A program made the position numbers and the translations under genes. From Xestospongia bergquistia (lineage: Eukaryota > Porifera > Demospongiae > Haplosclerida > Petrosiidae): a DNA stretch of 64,000 bases. The stretch lies in the NCBI GenBank assembly GCA_963965975.1, contig OZ014412.1, forward strand, positions 8,928,708 to 8,992,707. Reading direction: 5' to 3'. The notes beneath the pieces were generated by a model. It saw only the letters and a list, made by a program, of their open reading frames with translations. It ran no database searches and was not told the DNA's origin. Shown piece after piece: positions 1 through 11,443 of this stretch; the first letter of the stretch is position 1, and each line of letters starts with the position of its first letter.

Positions 1-133
1 ACTATGGCTAGTATCCTTATTAGTTGGGTGTCCTGATTTCAGAGGTTTTACTTTCTGCTGCTGTAATAGTGAAAATTAATATTTTGAGCACATTAACTAT
101 TGTAATATTATATATAATTCGGTGAAACAATTT

Positions 134-1788
134 TTAACAGAAATCAGTAATGGCAATTTGCTTCATTTTTTTGCATGAATCAGCACGATGAATTGAAGCA
201 ACAGCAGACATCATGGACATCACTTGGGTTACCTCTGTGGTATGGCCTTTATAATCAAGAAATTGGGAAATATCTAGAAGACAACTCAAGGCCTCAGAAA
301 AATTTCTGATTTTTTGTTCCAAGAGTAAAGGATCATATTCTTTCTTGTCTTCAGTGTCTGCAAGTAGATTTTCTGCAGTACTCTCCAGGTGAGGTGACTT
401 TCTAGATCTAGGACCAATTTCTGCCTGAAAGTTCTGTTCCCATTTATCATCAACATGTACTTGTAAATCATTATCTGCTGCAAAAAACTCTTCAACAGAA
501 CAACCACCATCTTTTAGCTTAAGGCATGACACTAACTCTCTTAGATCTTCATTGCAGGAATCAGTTGATTCAATTTCAACATCATCTAAGTCAGTGAAAG
601 GATCTTCATCACCATTACCTGTTTGTACAACTTGCATGTCCTTGTCTAGAAATCAAGGTTTTCAAAAACACTTTCTAATAATATCAGGTGTAACACAATC
701 TCAAGACTGAGCAATCCACTGTATTTCATGCAGAATAGTCAAAGTCTTGGTTACTTCTGTTGCTGAAGACCATTCTTCAATTTTTGCCAATACATACTGC
801 ATGAGAAGTTGACGATAATGCATCTTGAAATTCATTATAATTCCCAGATCAAATGGTTGAAGTTTAGATGTTGTGTTCGCTGGTAAAAAGGCAATCTTTA
901 TATTGGAAATTTTCTCCTTCAAATCAGCTGGATGGCAGCCTGCGTTGTCCATAAACAACAATACTGACTGTTCCTTCTTCTTCATTGTTTGATTTATTTT
1001 TTCCAAAACATCGCCTAGTATTTCTCCTGTCATCCAGGACTTTGGTTGGTTATAATAAAGCACTGGAAGCTTCAACTTTTTTACTTGCCTAAAGCAACAA
1101 GGATTGGCTGACTTCCAATCAACTATAGGATCAGACTCTTTTCCACCAGCAGCATTAACAATAAAGGTCACTGTCACTCTCAACTTTGACTTCTTACCTC
1201 CTTTGAATTTCTTAGCTTTCTCACCTAAACCTTTCTCTGGCAATGCACACCAGAAATAGCCTGTTTCATCTAGATTCTAAAGATCACGTACATCATAGCC
1301 TTCTACTATGTGAGGCAGCCGCTTTTGCAAGAATCAACTGTTTCCCCACAAACATCATCAGACTCACCACATATTCTCAGCTGTATAATATTATACCTTT
1401 TTTCCATCTATCTAGCCAATCATTGGAAGCCTTGACGTTTTGATGGCCAAGATGCTCTGCAATGACTTTGGCTTTCTGGGCCAATTGTGCTCCGTCTGGG
1501 TAGATGTTCTTAGAAGTAGCAATAGTATACCATTGGTACAATGCTTCATTTACATCACTGTATTCAGATGATTTTCAAATCTGGCATAAATCATTCCTGC
1601 CACTATTTAATTCATTCAATTCTTTGATACCATTCCTTTTCTTGAGAATAGTACTTATTTGTGTCTTTCTACATTGAAAAACTTCTGCAAGCTTACGAAC
1701 ATCGATTCTTGGCTCTCTTTCTGCAGTTTTAATGACCTGATACTTCACTTCAAGAGAAAGATTGTTTCATTTTCTTGTGGGTGTAGTC
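134..1788 (-). pseudogene. Tigger/pogo-like DNA transposase, degenerate
   Basis: Read on the minus strand, this is a Tigger/pogo (Tc1/mariner superfamily) transposase in pieces. From 1788 downward comes an N-terminal psq/CENP-B-type helix-turn-helix ending in KKRNGIKELNE. It is followed near 1500-1390 by a second DNA-binding segment (LAQKAKVIAEHLGH, NDWLDRWKK). At 1243-701 is the DDE catalytic region with LLFMDNAGCHP and LPANTTSKLQPFDLGI, both typical of the DDE_1 family. At 637-134 is the acidic C-terminal tail. A stop lies at codon 8, another stop follows CQI near 1577, a third follows IAQS, and there is a frameshift near 640. The enzyme would cut and paste its own element, but this copy cannot encode it. 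I did not find terminal inverted repeats. Family call is secure; element limits are not. Confidence 0.85.
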
Positions 1789-1850
1789 ATGATCTTACAT
1801 GTGTGCTCTGCCTGGAGGCTGGAACAACTAGTCATGTGCAGCCGACCACT

Positions 1851-2085
1851 CATGGCAGAGAGCCATGTGTTTGAAATATTAACATTTATACAAGGATTTC
1901 ATCCCTACAAGGTGCTATGGGAACCACAAATGGGCGAAATACTTGTTATAAAGACAGAGCCAAGTAATATATATGACGTGAGTACTCTTGCTGTATTACA
2001 CAATAGTCATGGTGTCATCGGCCACGTACCTTGTGAGTTTGCTTTTATGGTATCCCATGTAAACATTGTGTATTGTCCCTTGTAA
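1851..2085 (+). pseudogene. HIRAN-like domain exon remnant
   Basis: A short open stretch reads GFHPYKVLWEPQMGEIL, then KTEPSNIYDVSTLAVL and GVIGHVPCEFA. The order (Y-x-x-x-W-x-P-x-x-G-E, then E-P-x-N-x-x-D, then V-x-G-H-V-P) resembles HIRAN-like domains, which bind DNA or nucleic-acid ends in helicases and recur in invertebrate repeat-derived proteins. It ends by running into intron-like sequence. It abuts the Tigger remnant and is not part of the duplicated block that starts near 2060, so it is probably a mobile-element or gene relic rather than an exon of the NHL gene. The domain name is from memory of the pattern. Confidence 0.35.
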
Positions 2086-2489
2086 GCTTGGTGTATTAAC
2101 AATGTTTTTTAAAACAGACTGTACAGGGAATTTGGCTTTTAAATAGTTTATATCAGTTCCTAATAACAAAAAAAGTGAATTTTAAAGATTTATGGTTAAA
2201 ATAGAAATATGGATTCAAATTTGTAAGTTTGCTTGTATAATTAATTTTGAATCTTATTTTCTAACCTGTTATATGTCATGCCTAATTCAAAGGATTTGTT
2301 AGCTACTCATTACGTCACAGGTTGGTTACCTTGGATATAATGATACACATGATCCAAAAGCAATATCGTAGGATTACTTCATATGCCAGGTGGTAAAAGT
2401 AAATTCAATAACTGGTTGTGACATGTTAAGAAATTATAATAATATTAGTAATGTAATTGTGGTTATGTTAACACTATATGTACATACAG

Positions 2490-3709
2490 GTTCAAGAAGA
2501 CTTTCTGAACACATGTGGCTAAATGTGATGTGTGATGACAACTTAATGACAAAATTACCCAGTAAAATATTGCACTATGAAAAAGTTGGATACGCTCTTA
2601 GGTTAACAGAAGCTGATATAAAGGCAATTCAAGAGAATAATCATGATGAAGAACTTAGAAGAAAATCTGTCTTGCAGAAATGGAAAGAAAGAAATGGAAG
2701 TCATGCTACATATTTTGCCTTAAAAGAAGCATTTCTTAGTGAACTAGTAAATGATCGTGAGACTGCTGAGTTTATTGAGGACTATGCGAAAGAACATTAC
2801 GGTATGAAATTGTCAATCTGTGGGCCAGTTTCATCATATCCTATGGCTGATTCTAGAGTTACAACAGTCTCTTTAGTCCGTACAATAAATGGACTAGGTC
2901 GACCTCATGGAGTTGCTATGGCCAATGAAGGCCACATTATAATAACTGAGAGTTATAGAAACTCCATTAAAGTTATAAAGGAGGACGGTTCAATTTTGAG
3001 TTCTTTTTTTGTTGGCAAATGTCCTCGTGGTGTAGCTGTTACACAAGATAATTGCATTCTTGTAGCTGTTGAACAGGAGCATAAAATCTATAAAATGAGC
3101 TTTGAGGGTAAAGTTATGGCATATGCTGGTTGTGATCAAGAAAGTAGTGGACAAATAGAGTTCTATTCTCCTTATGGTGTTTCTGTATCTCCTCTTACTG
3201 GGCTTGTCTATGTAGCAGATACTTACAACAATAGAGTACGAGTATTGAATGACAACTTGGAATTCTTATATGACCTTAGCTGTAATGATGCAAGCCCAAA
3301 ACAATTAACATTTAAAGAACCAAATGACGTGGCGTTTGACAAAGAAGGTTTCATATATGTGACCGACACTTGGAATAATTGTGTAAAAAAGTTTACTCCA
3401 GAGGGATATTTTGTCGATGAATTTGGTCACCGGGGAACTGATCCTGGACAACTTCGCTTACCAGAAGGTGTTACCATAGCTGATAATGATCTAATGTACA
3501 TTACAGAGCATAGTAATTATCGTGTCAGTGTTTTTACAATTAATGGTGAATTTGTCCATACCTTTGGCAAAGAAGGCAGAGGGGATAATGAATTTTATTG
3601 GCCTCGTGGAATAGCAGTTGACAAAGCCAGATCTCTCCTTTATATTTGTGACCATGTTAATAGTAGAGTGGTAGTGTATAGTATAAATGACAATACAACA
3701 CAAGATTGA
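2490..3709 (+). CDS. Death domain + NHL-repeat beta-propeller protein
   Basis: The supported exon starts after a splice acceptor (ACATACAG) at 2490 and ends with a stop at 3709. Residues about 1-105 form a Death domain (LNVMCDDNLMTKLP, LRLTEADIKAIQEN, VLQKWKERNGSHATYFALK, AEFIEDYAKEHYG), the module used for homotypic signalling with other death-fold proteins. The rest is a run of about six NHL repeats with the expected motifs (RPHGVAMANEGHIIITE, PYGVSVSPLTGLVYVADTYN, EPNDVAFDKEGFIYVTDTWN, WPRGIAVDKARSLLYICDH), giving a beta-propeller that usually binds protein or RNA. There is no RING or B-box, so this is not a TRIM ubiquitin ligase. A tiny first exon (ATG at 2383, donor at 2390) would join in phase, but this is inferred. 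Shortened paralogue at 60179-61096. Confidence 0.85.
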
Positions 3710-4109
3710 AGTCAAGTGATTTTTGATAACTTTTGAGTTAACTTTTATTAGCTACATACATATACCTATTTCTATATTAATTATCTTCTAAGATAACTAT
3801 TTATTTATAGACACATAATTCAAAACTGACTTAATAATACAATTTTGGCTCATATTGGGCTCATTTGTGTTGTGTTATTTTTATTACTTATGTAATATTA
3901 TATGACAAAAAACGAAGTACTTGTTATTAAACTGAGCATCCTCAGTAAGTAAAGATGACAACAATAAATCAATAAGTAGTTTTAATTTTTCTAAGGATAC
4001 CACAAAATCGTTTGAGTGAGAGAAAATGTTCTACAATGGGCTGGATGTTGAGAGTGATAAGAGTTATTTTATATCAATGGGCAGTACTATTGGTTATTAA
4101 ATATATCAG
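3710..4109. other. Intergenic, duplicated, no gene seen
   Basis: AT-rich 3' flank of the Death-NHL gene. It is conserved in the second copy of the block (61097-61490), which reflects the duplication and not necessarily function. I see no open frame or RNA-like structure. Confidence 0.5.
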
Positions 4110-4256
4110 GTATTGAGAAAGAACTGAAGTCAGTAAAGCACTCGTTGCATGAGAAAAAAAAAGATAGAGAAGCTGAAGTCTGATCTTGAAGACCTTAAAA
4201 AGGTAGTTGAGGATAAGAGTACAGGGAATTATTGGCTAGCAGAAAATTCAGTGTAG
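4110..4256 (+). pseudogene. Coiled-coil terminal exon relic
   Basis: After an acceptor (ATATCAG) the sequence reads IEKELKSVKHSLHEKKK. It then shifts one base within an A-run and continues IEKLKSDLEDLKKVVEDK to a stop at 4254-4256. The heptad-like spacing of L, V and K/E suggests a coiled coil like those ending family E proteins. The frameshift in the A-run and the absence of an upstream partner exon suggest a relic. A more damaged copy lies near 61493-61637. Confidence 0.4.
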
Positions 4257-4794
4257 AATTCCTATTAAAATCTATTAATTTTTTCATAATAATTATTGTT
4301 GGTTGGTAAATAAGCATATTAGTTCTTCAGCTTTCAGTAGTTTTACTGCCTAGCAACATTGATATACATTAAAGTTTTGCTTCTTCCTTGCATAATGAAT
4401 AGTCAACCCACAGCTATTGCCAATTCACAAGCTCTATTTAAATATTATTTTTCTGTGACATTAACATCTATTGTTATACAGTTGTAATTGTACTTTGACT
4501 TGTTAGACGGACAGGTAAAACCTATGGCCATTTTGAACCACAAATACATGCCACTGACAAACAAGGGGCTACAACAGTTTGATAGACATAATTATTAAAT
4601 TATGTCTCAAGTCCATCAAATATAAATATACGGATCTTACTGAACACAAAATTATGCAAGGATCATTTTGAAGTCAGTGTTTCTAATCAATAGTTTACTA
4701 TTTGTCCAATCAAATTACTCCTAGTGCAACATTTCATAGATAGCTTCACATAAAGCAGCATATAAAACCAGAGAGAGTTATTAGATTTATAATT

Positions 4795-6197
4795 ATGGGT
4801 TTATTAACAACCTTGCCCAAGACTTTTCCTACTATTATATGCCATACAATATTGCTTTGGCAGTGTCTAAGTTATTATTCTTTACATGCAGATTCACATG
4901 CTCCCCAGCTAGGATTACATGTGATATGTGATGATGGGATTATACAGAAAGTAGTCAGCAGAATACATCACTATAAAATTAGTGGGATTTGCTCTCAGTT
5001 TTACACAACTTGATAATGTTAGAATCAAACATGATAATGCAAAGAGTCACGATTTTCATTAAGTAAAGGTGGTGATGTGTTTGTTTATAATTTTCTTCAC
5101 TTAACTATTCAAGAGTTTCTGGCTGCCTACCATATACATTTTCGAGACAAGAAATGATGCTCTTGCTTCCAAGCTTTTGTGAGAGCAAGAAATAATGGAA
5201 GGATGTTGTCTTAAACCAGTTCCTATTCTATCAGATATGTATGTGATAGGATCTTGTATAGCTTTAGGAAAATGTAAGTGGAGACTTAGTTTTACATTAT
5301 GTAGTATTATTAGTGAGCATGTGGAAATATTTGTATCTGGGTTGTTTTCTAAAGGTGAGGTTAAAGGTGAAATTGAGAATCTTAGTTTTTCTCTTCACAA
5401 TAATGGTTTAAGCTCTTTTTTCAAATTACCTAAGTGTATTCTAAACAACTTACACTATCTCAATTTGTGAGGTGTTGAAGTTGATGTAGGCTGTTTACAT
5501 GATCTAGTGTCAGCAACTCCAGAACTTGTTATTTTGAACAAATTTCTTTTTCATGATAACAATTTCAAAAAAAAGAGCAAAAAGATTTTTTTGAAGCACT
5601 CTGTCACTCTAAATCTCTTGAACATGTTTCGTTCTCTACACTTAGTCCTGGTGAGTGTGTGTTATTGTTAACTAATTCACATACTCTTCACACAATAGAA
5701 CTTTACCAACTTTCACCTCATAGTGTTGGAGCTGTTCTTGGACACTTATCAAAAAGTACTAATCTTAAAAACCTTCAAATTCACCAGAGTCAATACTGAG
5801 TTTGTTTGTAGCCTTCTGACAACTTTACCTTCCTCTTATCTCAAGTCACTTGAATTTATTAATTGTGCTATAGACTCAGCTAGTTCGTATTATAGCTAAT
5901 GCAGTGATGAACACCCCATCATTAGAGAAACTAAACATCAATAATCTAATAGATGATGAAGGGGGCCATCATCTTGTTGATATGATACAATCACTGACTA
6001 TAACAAAATCTTCAAACCATCCTGGTATATGGAAATCTCAGTTCAGTGAAGTACATCTAGATCGCAATCCTTTTACTGAAAGAACTGTCTTGAGGCTCTT
6101 TGATGATTTCTTATTATATCAACCACAACCATCCATACATCTTCATTTATCATCGCAATGGCAAGAATATGTAACATCCAAGTATGGTAGAGTCTGA
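4795..6197 (+). pseudogene. NLR relic (Death fragment, NACHT tail, LRRs)
   Basis: Fragments of an NLR related to NLR-C in the right order but broken. At 4795-5013 is part of a Death-like module (LHVICDDGIIQKVVSRIHHY). At about 5040-5140 is the helical segment after NACHT (DVFVYNFLHLTIQEFLAAY). At 5195-5870 are LRRs (PILSDMYVIGSCIALGKCKW, then LNNLHYLNL followed by an in-frame TGA at 5467). At 5904-6197 are the final LRRs (TPSLEKLNINNLIDDEGGHH). The Walker A part of NACHT is missing altogether. The same stop, frameshifts and deletions recur at 62167-63578, so the damage precedes the segmental duplication. Confidence 0.85.
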
Positions 6198-6227
6198 AAA
6201 TATTTGCAATTTGGTAGAGTATAAAAG

Positions 6228-6297
6228 AATTAGCTATAGTAACAATCTAACAAACTGTAATATATTACAGTTTGTTAGATTGTTACTATAGCTAATT
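6228..6297. repeat. Perfect 70-bp palindrome
   Basis: Two 35-base arms, starting AATTAGCTATAGTAACAATC, are exact reverse complements with no spacer (centre between 6262 and 6263). Such DNA can extrude a cruciform and a transcript would fold into a perfect hairpin. It sits just after the NLR relic and is kept base for base at 63609-63678. Confidence 0.97.
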
Positions 6298-6762
6298 ATA
6301 TACATTATATAATGTATTGTTTTATATATACATATATATACATGTATTTTATTTTGTAGTTTTTTGACTCTTCTGTCTGAGCTAGTTATTGGACTTTGTA
6401 TGAAATTCTTAATTGAAGCTAATGAATGCTAATTGTATTCATACTGTGTAGTGTCAATGTGAGTACACCAGTGCCAGCTTATTTTACTTACTTTGTAGTA
6501 TGGATTTACACAACATATCAAATTACAAAAATATAACATTTTGCTCAAGGATGAGATGACAAAACATCAATTTTGTAAAGATCTTGACATGTGATTCTTT
6601 AAATACAGTAGTGCTCTTATATGTCAGGAATCACACGAATCTGGCACCGGAAGTTGCTTGCTGTAAAATGAAGTCATACATGGGGGAAATCCGTCGACAA
6701 GGTGGAGTTGCCGGCAAGTCAGCGTTTTTTATCACTGTAGAACCGACACTCGTAAGGTTTCT

Positions 6763-9700
6763 ATGGCTCACTCTGATAAAAGTAAATTATTTGATCATAT
6801 CGTATGTATTATTTCTTTCCATTATACGATCATTTTTATATAGAGAGTTCACTAGAACAAGAGATATTTCAATGTCATTATTCTAAACTTTATGACTACT
6901 TGTGTAGCTCTGATAGTGAAGTCATTAGCCTTACAAATAGTCTGTACAGTGAACACATTGTTGGTAAACCAATAAAAGATAAGATACACACAAGTATAGG
7001 GACATCAGCTGGTGACAAAGCCTGTATACTACTGAATTCTGTTGAATCTGCTATCACAACATATCCCAAACATTTTCTGACCTTTTGTTCTATTCTAGCA
7101 AAGGTTTCAGACAATTTGAAGAAGTTATCTGATGAGCTAATAAGTAAATATGGTGAGTTCTAAATAATGCTGATCATTATTTATTAAATAATGACATTTT
7201 AGATGCCAGACAGAAGTCTAGAGTCAAGAAATATGAAAGCTGTAGTGAAGTTTTGCCATCATCAAATGAAGGTGAGGTGACTATTAATAATGTTCATATT
7301 GACATTAAGTGTAGATGAAATCCAGGTAGAATGGCACCAGCCTTCAAATTCAACTAGCTCTCAAACTCTTTCTGATGATTTGAAAGAGCATGAAGTCAAA
7401 GGTATAACTTCAACAATTGAAGAGTCAGAAGATAAGCCAGAACCAGGTAATACTTGTTTACTTTCTGATGAGCATTCTATTCTGCAACCTGAATATCATT
7501 CTCAGTACTCCTTTCCCAAAACAAAACAACCAAATATTTCTGTCAACTTTGATCGTTCAAAAAGTGATCCTGCTTACATTCCTAAGATATCAAAGTCTCC
7601 CTATACAAAACAATTGAACAATCCTGCTTGGCAAGTCTTTGATAAATTCTTTGATCAAATTGTTAACATTATTAGCAGTGATGAGGTTCTTTGTGCAAAT
7701 GTTCTTGAGCAATTATCTGCAACGTTTCTCATATATGTTGCCAATAAAGAAGTTGTAGATCAATTGACTTGTCTAGAAATTAAGAGCAGAGCAATGATGA
7801 ATGCTGTAGGTAGCTTTATAAGTAGAGGAAAAGGTCACTACCACTCACTAAGAAAACTTGTGAAAGTGCTTTCATGTTTCGATGAAATGAGACCTTTGGT
7901 AAAGGAAATGACAGCAGAAGGTGAGACTATGATTGTTATTAATCTATTACATAATATATATATATATAGCTATAAAATATGGAGTGGACATGCAGAGACA
8001 AACACAAAAAAGTATTCCACAAAATCCATCCATTCCTTCAGGTAATGTATGGACATATTGTATATTGTATTTTAAATATTACTATAATTTTGAACATATA
8101 GATAATGGTATGGTTTTTGACTCACAAGATGCACATGCTTCTTCAACTATTCACATTCAGAAGTATGCAGACCACTTAAGAAAATGTTACAAACGATGGT
8201 GTGCAGAGTCTTCAACAAAGCCAGCTTTTTATGTTGACTTGGCTGTTGTTGAAAAGGGTGAAAATTATAGTAGTGATGTGTTTTCTACTTTTCGCGGCTC
8301 CATTGATGATGTTACTAAAATGATAAGGTCGATATCTTTAGATGAACTATGTCAAATTCCTTTTGGTTCTTCAATACTTATAGAAGGTGCTCCTGGTATT
8401 GGTAAGTCTCGTCTAGCTTTTGAAATCTGCAGTCAATGGGTTGATAAACAATCACTTGAACAATACTCATTGCTGTTATTGCTACATCTACGCGAAAAAT
8501 CTATACATAAATCCGCATCAGTTGAAGATCTCCTAGGATGTTTTCTTCTTTCTCAATCATGGAAACAACAAGCCATTCAAGATATTATTGATAATGATGG
8601 TAGAGGTGTCCTTATAATATTAGAAGGCTATGATGAACTTCCTGACAAAGTCATGAAAGACAAAGAATCTGTATTTTTTAAGCTCACGACTTCACTTCCT
8701 GAAGCAACAGTCATTATTACCACACGTCCTTCAGCAAAGCAGCATTTAAACCATTATAAGCTTTTCTTTTCACAACACATTGAAGTGATTGGGTTCACAA
8801 AATCTAGCATTGTCAAGTGTGTGGAAAACTTTTTTGAGCATAGAACAGAACAGATTCAAAGTTTTCATCAGTATGTTGGTAACTTTCCTCAATTTGCAAG
8901 TTGTCTTTACATTCCTATTATTCTTGAGATTGTTTTAAGAAGTTTTCAATTTTTATCTGATGAAAAACAGGTGGATATACCGCAAAGCATAACAGAGTTG
9001 TATACACTACTAATCAAAATGCGAATATATCGACACCTCAAAAGATTACGCCCAGAAGAAAATATACACTTCACTAACTTGGAGGAGTTACCTAAACCGG
9101 AGTTAGAAGCCTTTCATTGTCTTTGTGAGATGGCATATCAAGGCATACGATATAAAGAAAAACAATTAATATTCTACCAACCTTCTGACCAATATTTTGA
9201 AACACTAGGCTTAATGAGGAAAGAACAGCAACTACTTCCTACAGAAGGTGATGTATTTGCATACAATTTTGTTCATTTAACTATCCAAGAGTTTCTAGCA
9301 GCTTACCATTTGCATTTATTACCATGTGATGAAATACAAAATTGTTTTGATAAGTACAGAGGTATTCCTTCTCTCTTTAATATGATGCGATTTTTAGCTG
9401 GTCTGACAGGGCTCAAATCTATATCTCTTTCTATTCCAGAAAATTTATGTGACTTGAATAGTTTTCATCAACTATTTGAAACTAGAAACAATGCACTTAT
9501 CAGTCACGTTTTAAGTGTTGGAACTGAAGTAGTCTACAAAGTATCACGTGTTCTACAAATCCCTACTCCATATGATATGTACATGCTTGGTTATTGTATT
9601 GCTCTCAGTCAGTGTAATTGGAAGCTTACGTTCACACTTCGTAATATAAGTGATGAACATTTAGGAATGTTTAAGGCAGGTTTGGTGGCTGTAGATGAAC

Positions 9701-10590
9701 AACCAAATTATCAAATTAAGGACATTAATCTTTCACTAAATCCAGTTGGAAATAAAGGGTTTGCCTCTATATTGGATTTACCCCAACATGTATTAAGTAA
9801 TCTAGTTAGTCTTTGTCTAAGAGGTGTTAATTTTGATGTAGGCTGTTTGGATGACCTAGTCAAGAAATTGCCATATTTTTCTAAGTTACAAACCTTTTTG
9901 TTTCATGACAATCATTTCAAAGAGGAAGAACAGTTACCATTGATTACAACAGTTTGTCAATCCAAGACAATTCACCATGTGTCATTTTCTAAGCTTAGTC
10001 CAGATGAGTGTTCCCACCTGTTGACTAATTCAAAGTTGATTTGTAGTTTAGATGTATATCAACTTTCACCTCCTAGTATTGAAGCTCTTATTACATGCTT
10101 ATCTAAGGATACTGCTCTTGAAATATTAGAAATTCATCAGAGTGAAGTCAAAGCTGAATTGATTGCTTACCTCCCTAAAACTCTACCTTCCTCTCATCTC
10201 AAGTCACTTGAGTTTATCAATTGTGCTATAAACTCTGTTACAGTTCATGTTATAGCTGATGCAGTGATAAGGACCCCAACATTAGAGAAATTAGACCTCA
10301 GTGATAACCTAATAGATGATGAGGGTGGACATTATCTTGCTGATATGATACATTCAGTAATACATTCAACTCAGACTAACATGAAAAGCCATTTTAAGGA
10401 ACTATATCTAGATCACAACCCCTTTACTGAAAGTACTATCTCAAGCCTTAATGACGAGCTCTCATTATGTAATCAAAGATCATTTTTAAAGGTTCACTTG
10501 TCCTTAAAGTGGAAAGAATATGTACAATCATATTCCAATTACCAAAGTGTTGAAGAATATTTGAAATTTGGTAACATGGAAGAATCCTAA
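6763..10590 (+). CDS. NLR-A: CARD-like + CARD-like + NACHT + LRR receptor
   Basis: Intact NOD-like receptor in six inferred exons: 6763-6781 (ATG), 6844-7152, 7203-7271, 7315-7920, 7970-8041 and 8102-10590. All introns are phase 1 with GT..AG ends, giving 1187 residues. Exon 2 is a six-helix CARD-like domain (LYDYLCSSDSEVISL, LLNSVESAITTYPKHF). Exon 4 has an S/T/P-rich linker, then a second CARD-like module (WQVFDKFFDQIVNIISSDEV, IKSRAMMNAVGSFISRG). The last exon holds NACHT with Walker A GAPGIGKS at 8386-8409 and Walker B GVLIILEGYDEL near 8605. It continues into the winged-helix region (NFVHLTIQEFLAAYHLHLL) and seven or eight ribonuclease-inhibitor-type LRRs ending near residue 1180. A cytosolic sensor role is known for the family; ligand and output are unknown. 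CARD assignments rest on pattern and length. Confidence 0.88.
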
Positions 10591-11443
10591 CAAATCTATC
10601 TAAATAAATATGACACATGATCAGCTGCTTCTGCTCTGTGTTTCTTTTTCTCTCCATTTTTACATGATGTTTTCTTGAGAATTGTCTCCATAAAAAACAA
10701 ACTATTATTATAACTTCTATCGTCCTGTTATTGTGCCAACTTGCTCCCATCTGAGATCTTTTATCACTAACTACTCATCACGGAATACGTTAAAATAATT
10801 ATCCACAGTTCTTTCAGTTACTTCTACTACTCTCTAAAGATATTGAAACCCTGGCTCTCATGCAGGCTAAATAACTTTGTTAAATGTGTCAGTAATGCAC
10901 AAGTGAGCATTGTTGCTTAACAGGTCTCATTTCCACAACAAGGCAGTGAACTTAAGCAAATAATTGGTTGCAAAATCTTTATGTGTATGTGAAAATTCTT
11001 GACTGAGATCTTTTTTATGGTATGATATGAAATTGTAGTATAATGCTGTGTGTAGATATGTCAACAACCAGTCTATATATATATAGTTAATGTACAATCT
11101 GTCTTCATTACATGTGTTACATGTTTGTTTATTTATAACATAAATAAATTTGTTTACTAGTTTATACACCAAATAGTCTCTTATCTGAACTTTTGCCATG
11201 TAATTCAAAACCTATACATACCATGCATAAACTCACACACAATATATATATAGAGAGTGAACAACGAATGAATTATAGACAAAAACAGACAGCAGGTTAT
11301 CATATTATAAAAGATATTAAAGATATTATATTCTTTTATCATGAACAACGATTACCACTACTGTTGTACAATTAGTGAAGATTTTATAAAAAGTTAATAA
11401 AACAATTATATAAAAATGATGCATTTTAGTTTGTGAGGAACAA
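10591..11443. other. Tail-to-tail intergenic gap, no gene seen
   Basis: AT-rich sequence between the 3' ends of NLR-A (+) and NLR-B (-). It must contain both polyadenylation regions (for example AATAAA-like runs near 10600 and 11395), but I see no further coding sequence. The short open frames here lack codon structure or homology. Confidence 0.6.

Larger units (their letters stand above)
2060..6650. repeat. Segmental duplication, copy 1 (partner at 60.1-64.0 kb)
   Basis: From about 2060 to 6650 the DNA matches 60120-64000 almost base for base, through coding, intergenic and pseudogene sequence. The partner lacks bases 2133-2812 of this copy (the Death-exon interval). The match continues to the last base of the window, so the right end of the duplication is not visible here. 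Confidence 0.9.

Noticed and set aside
3491-3715. Minus-strand open frame opposite the NHL propeller, also at 60878-61102
   Set aside because: It mirrors the codon pattern of the propeller gene, has no domain signature, and is preserved only because the sense strand is.
5467-5470. In-frame TGA read as a coded residue (recoding)
   Set aside because: Further frameshifts and missing domains in the same locus make simple decay the better explanation; intact paralogues use CGA at this site.
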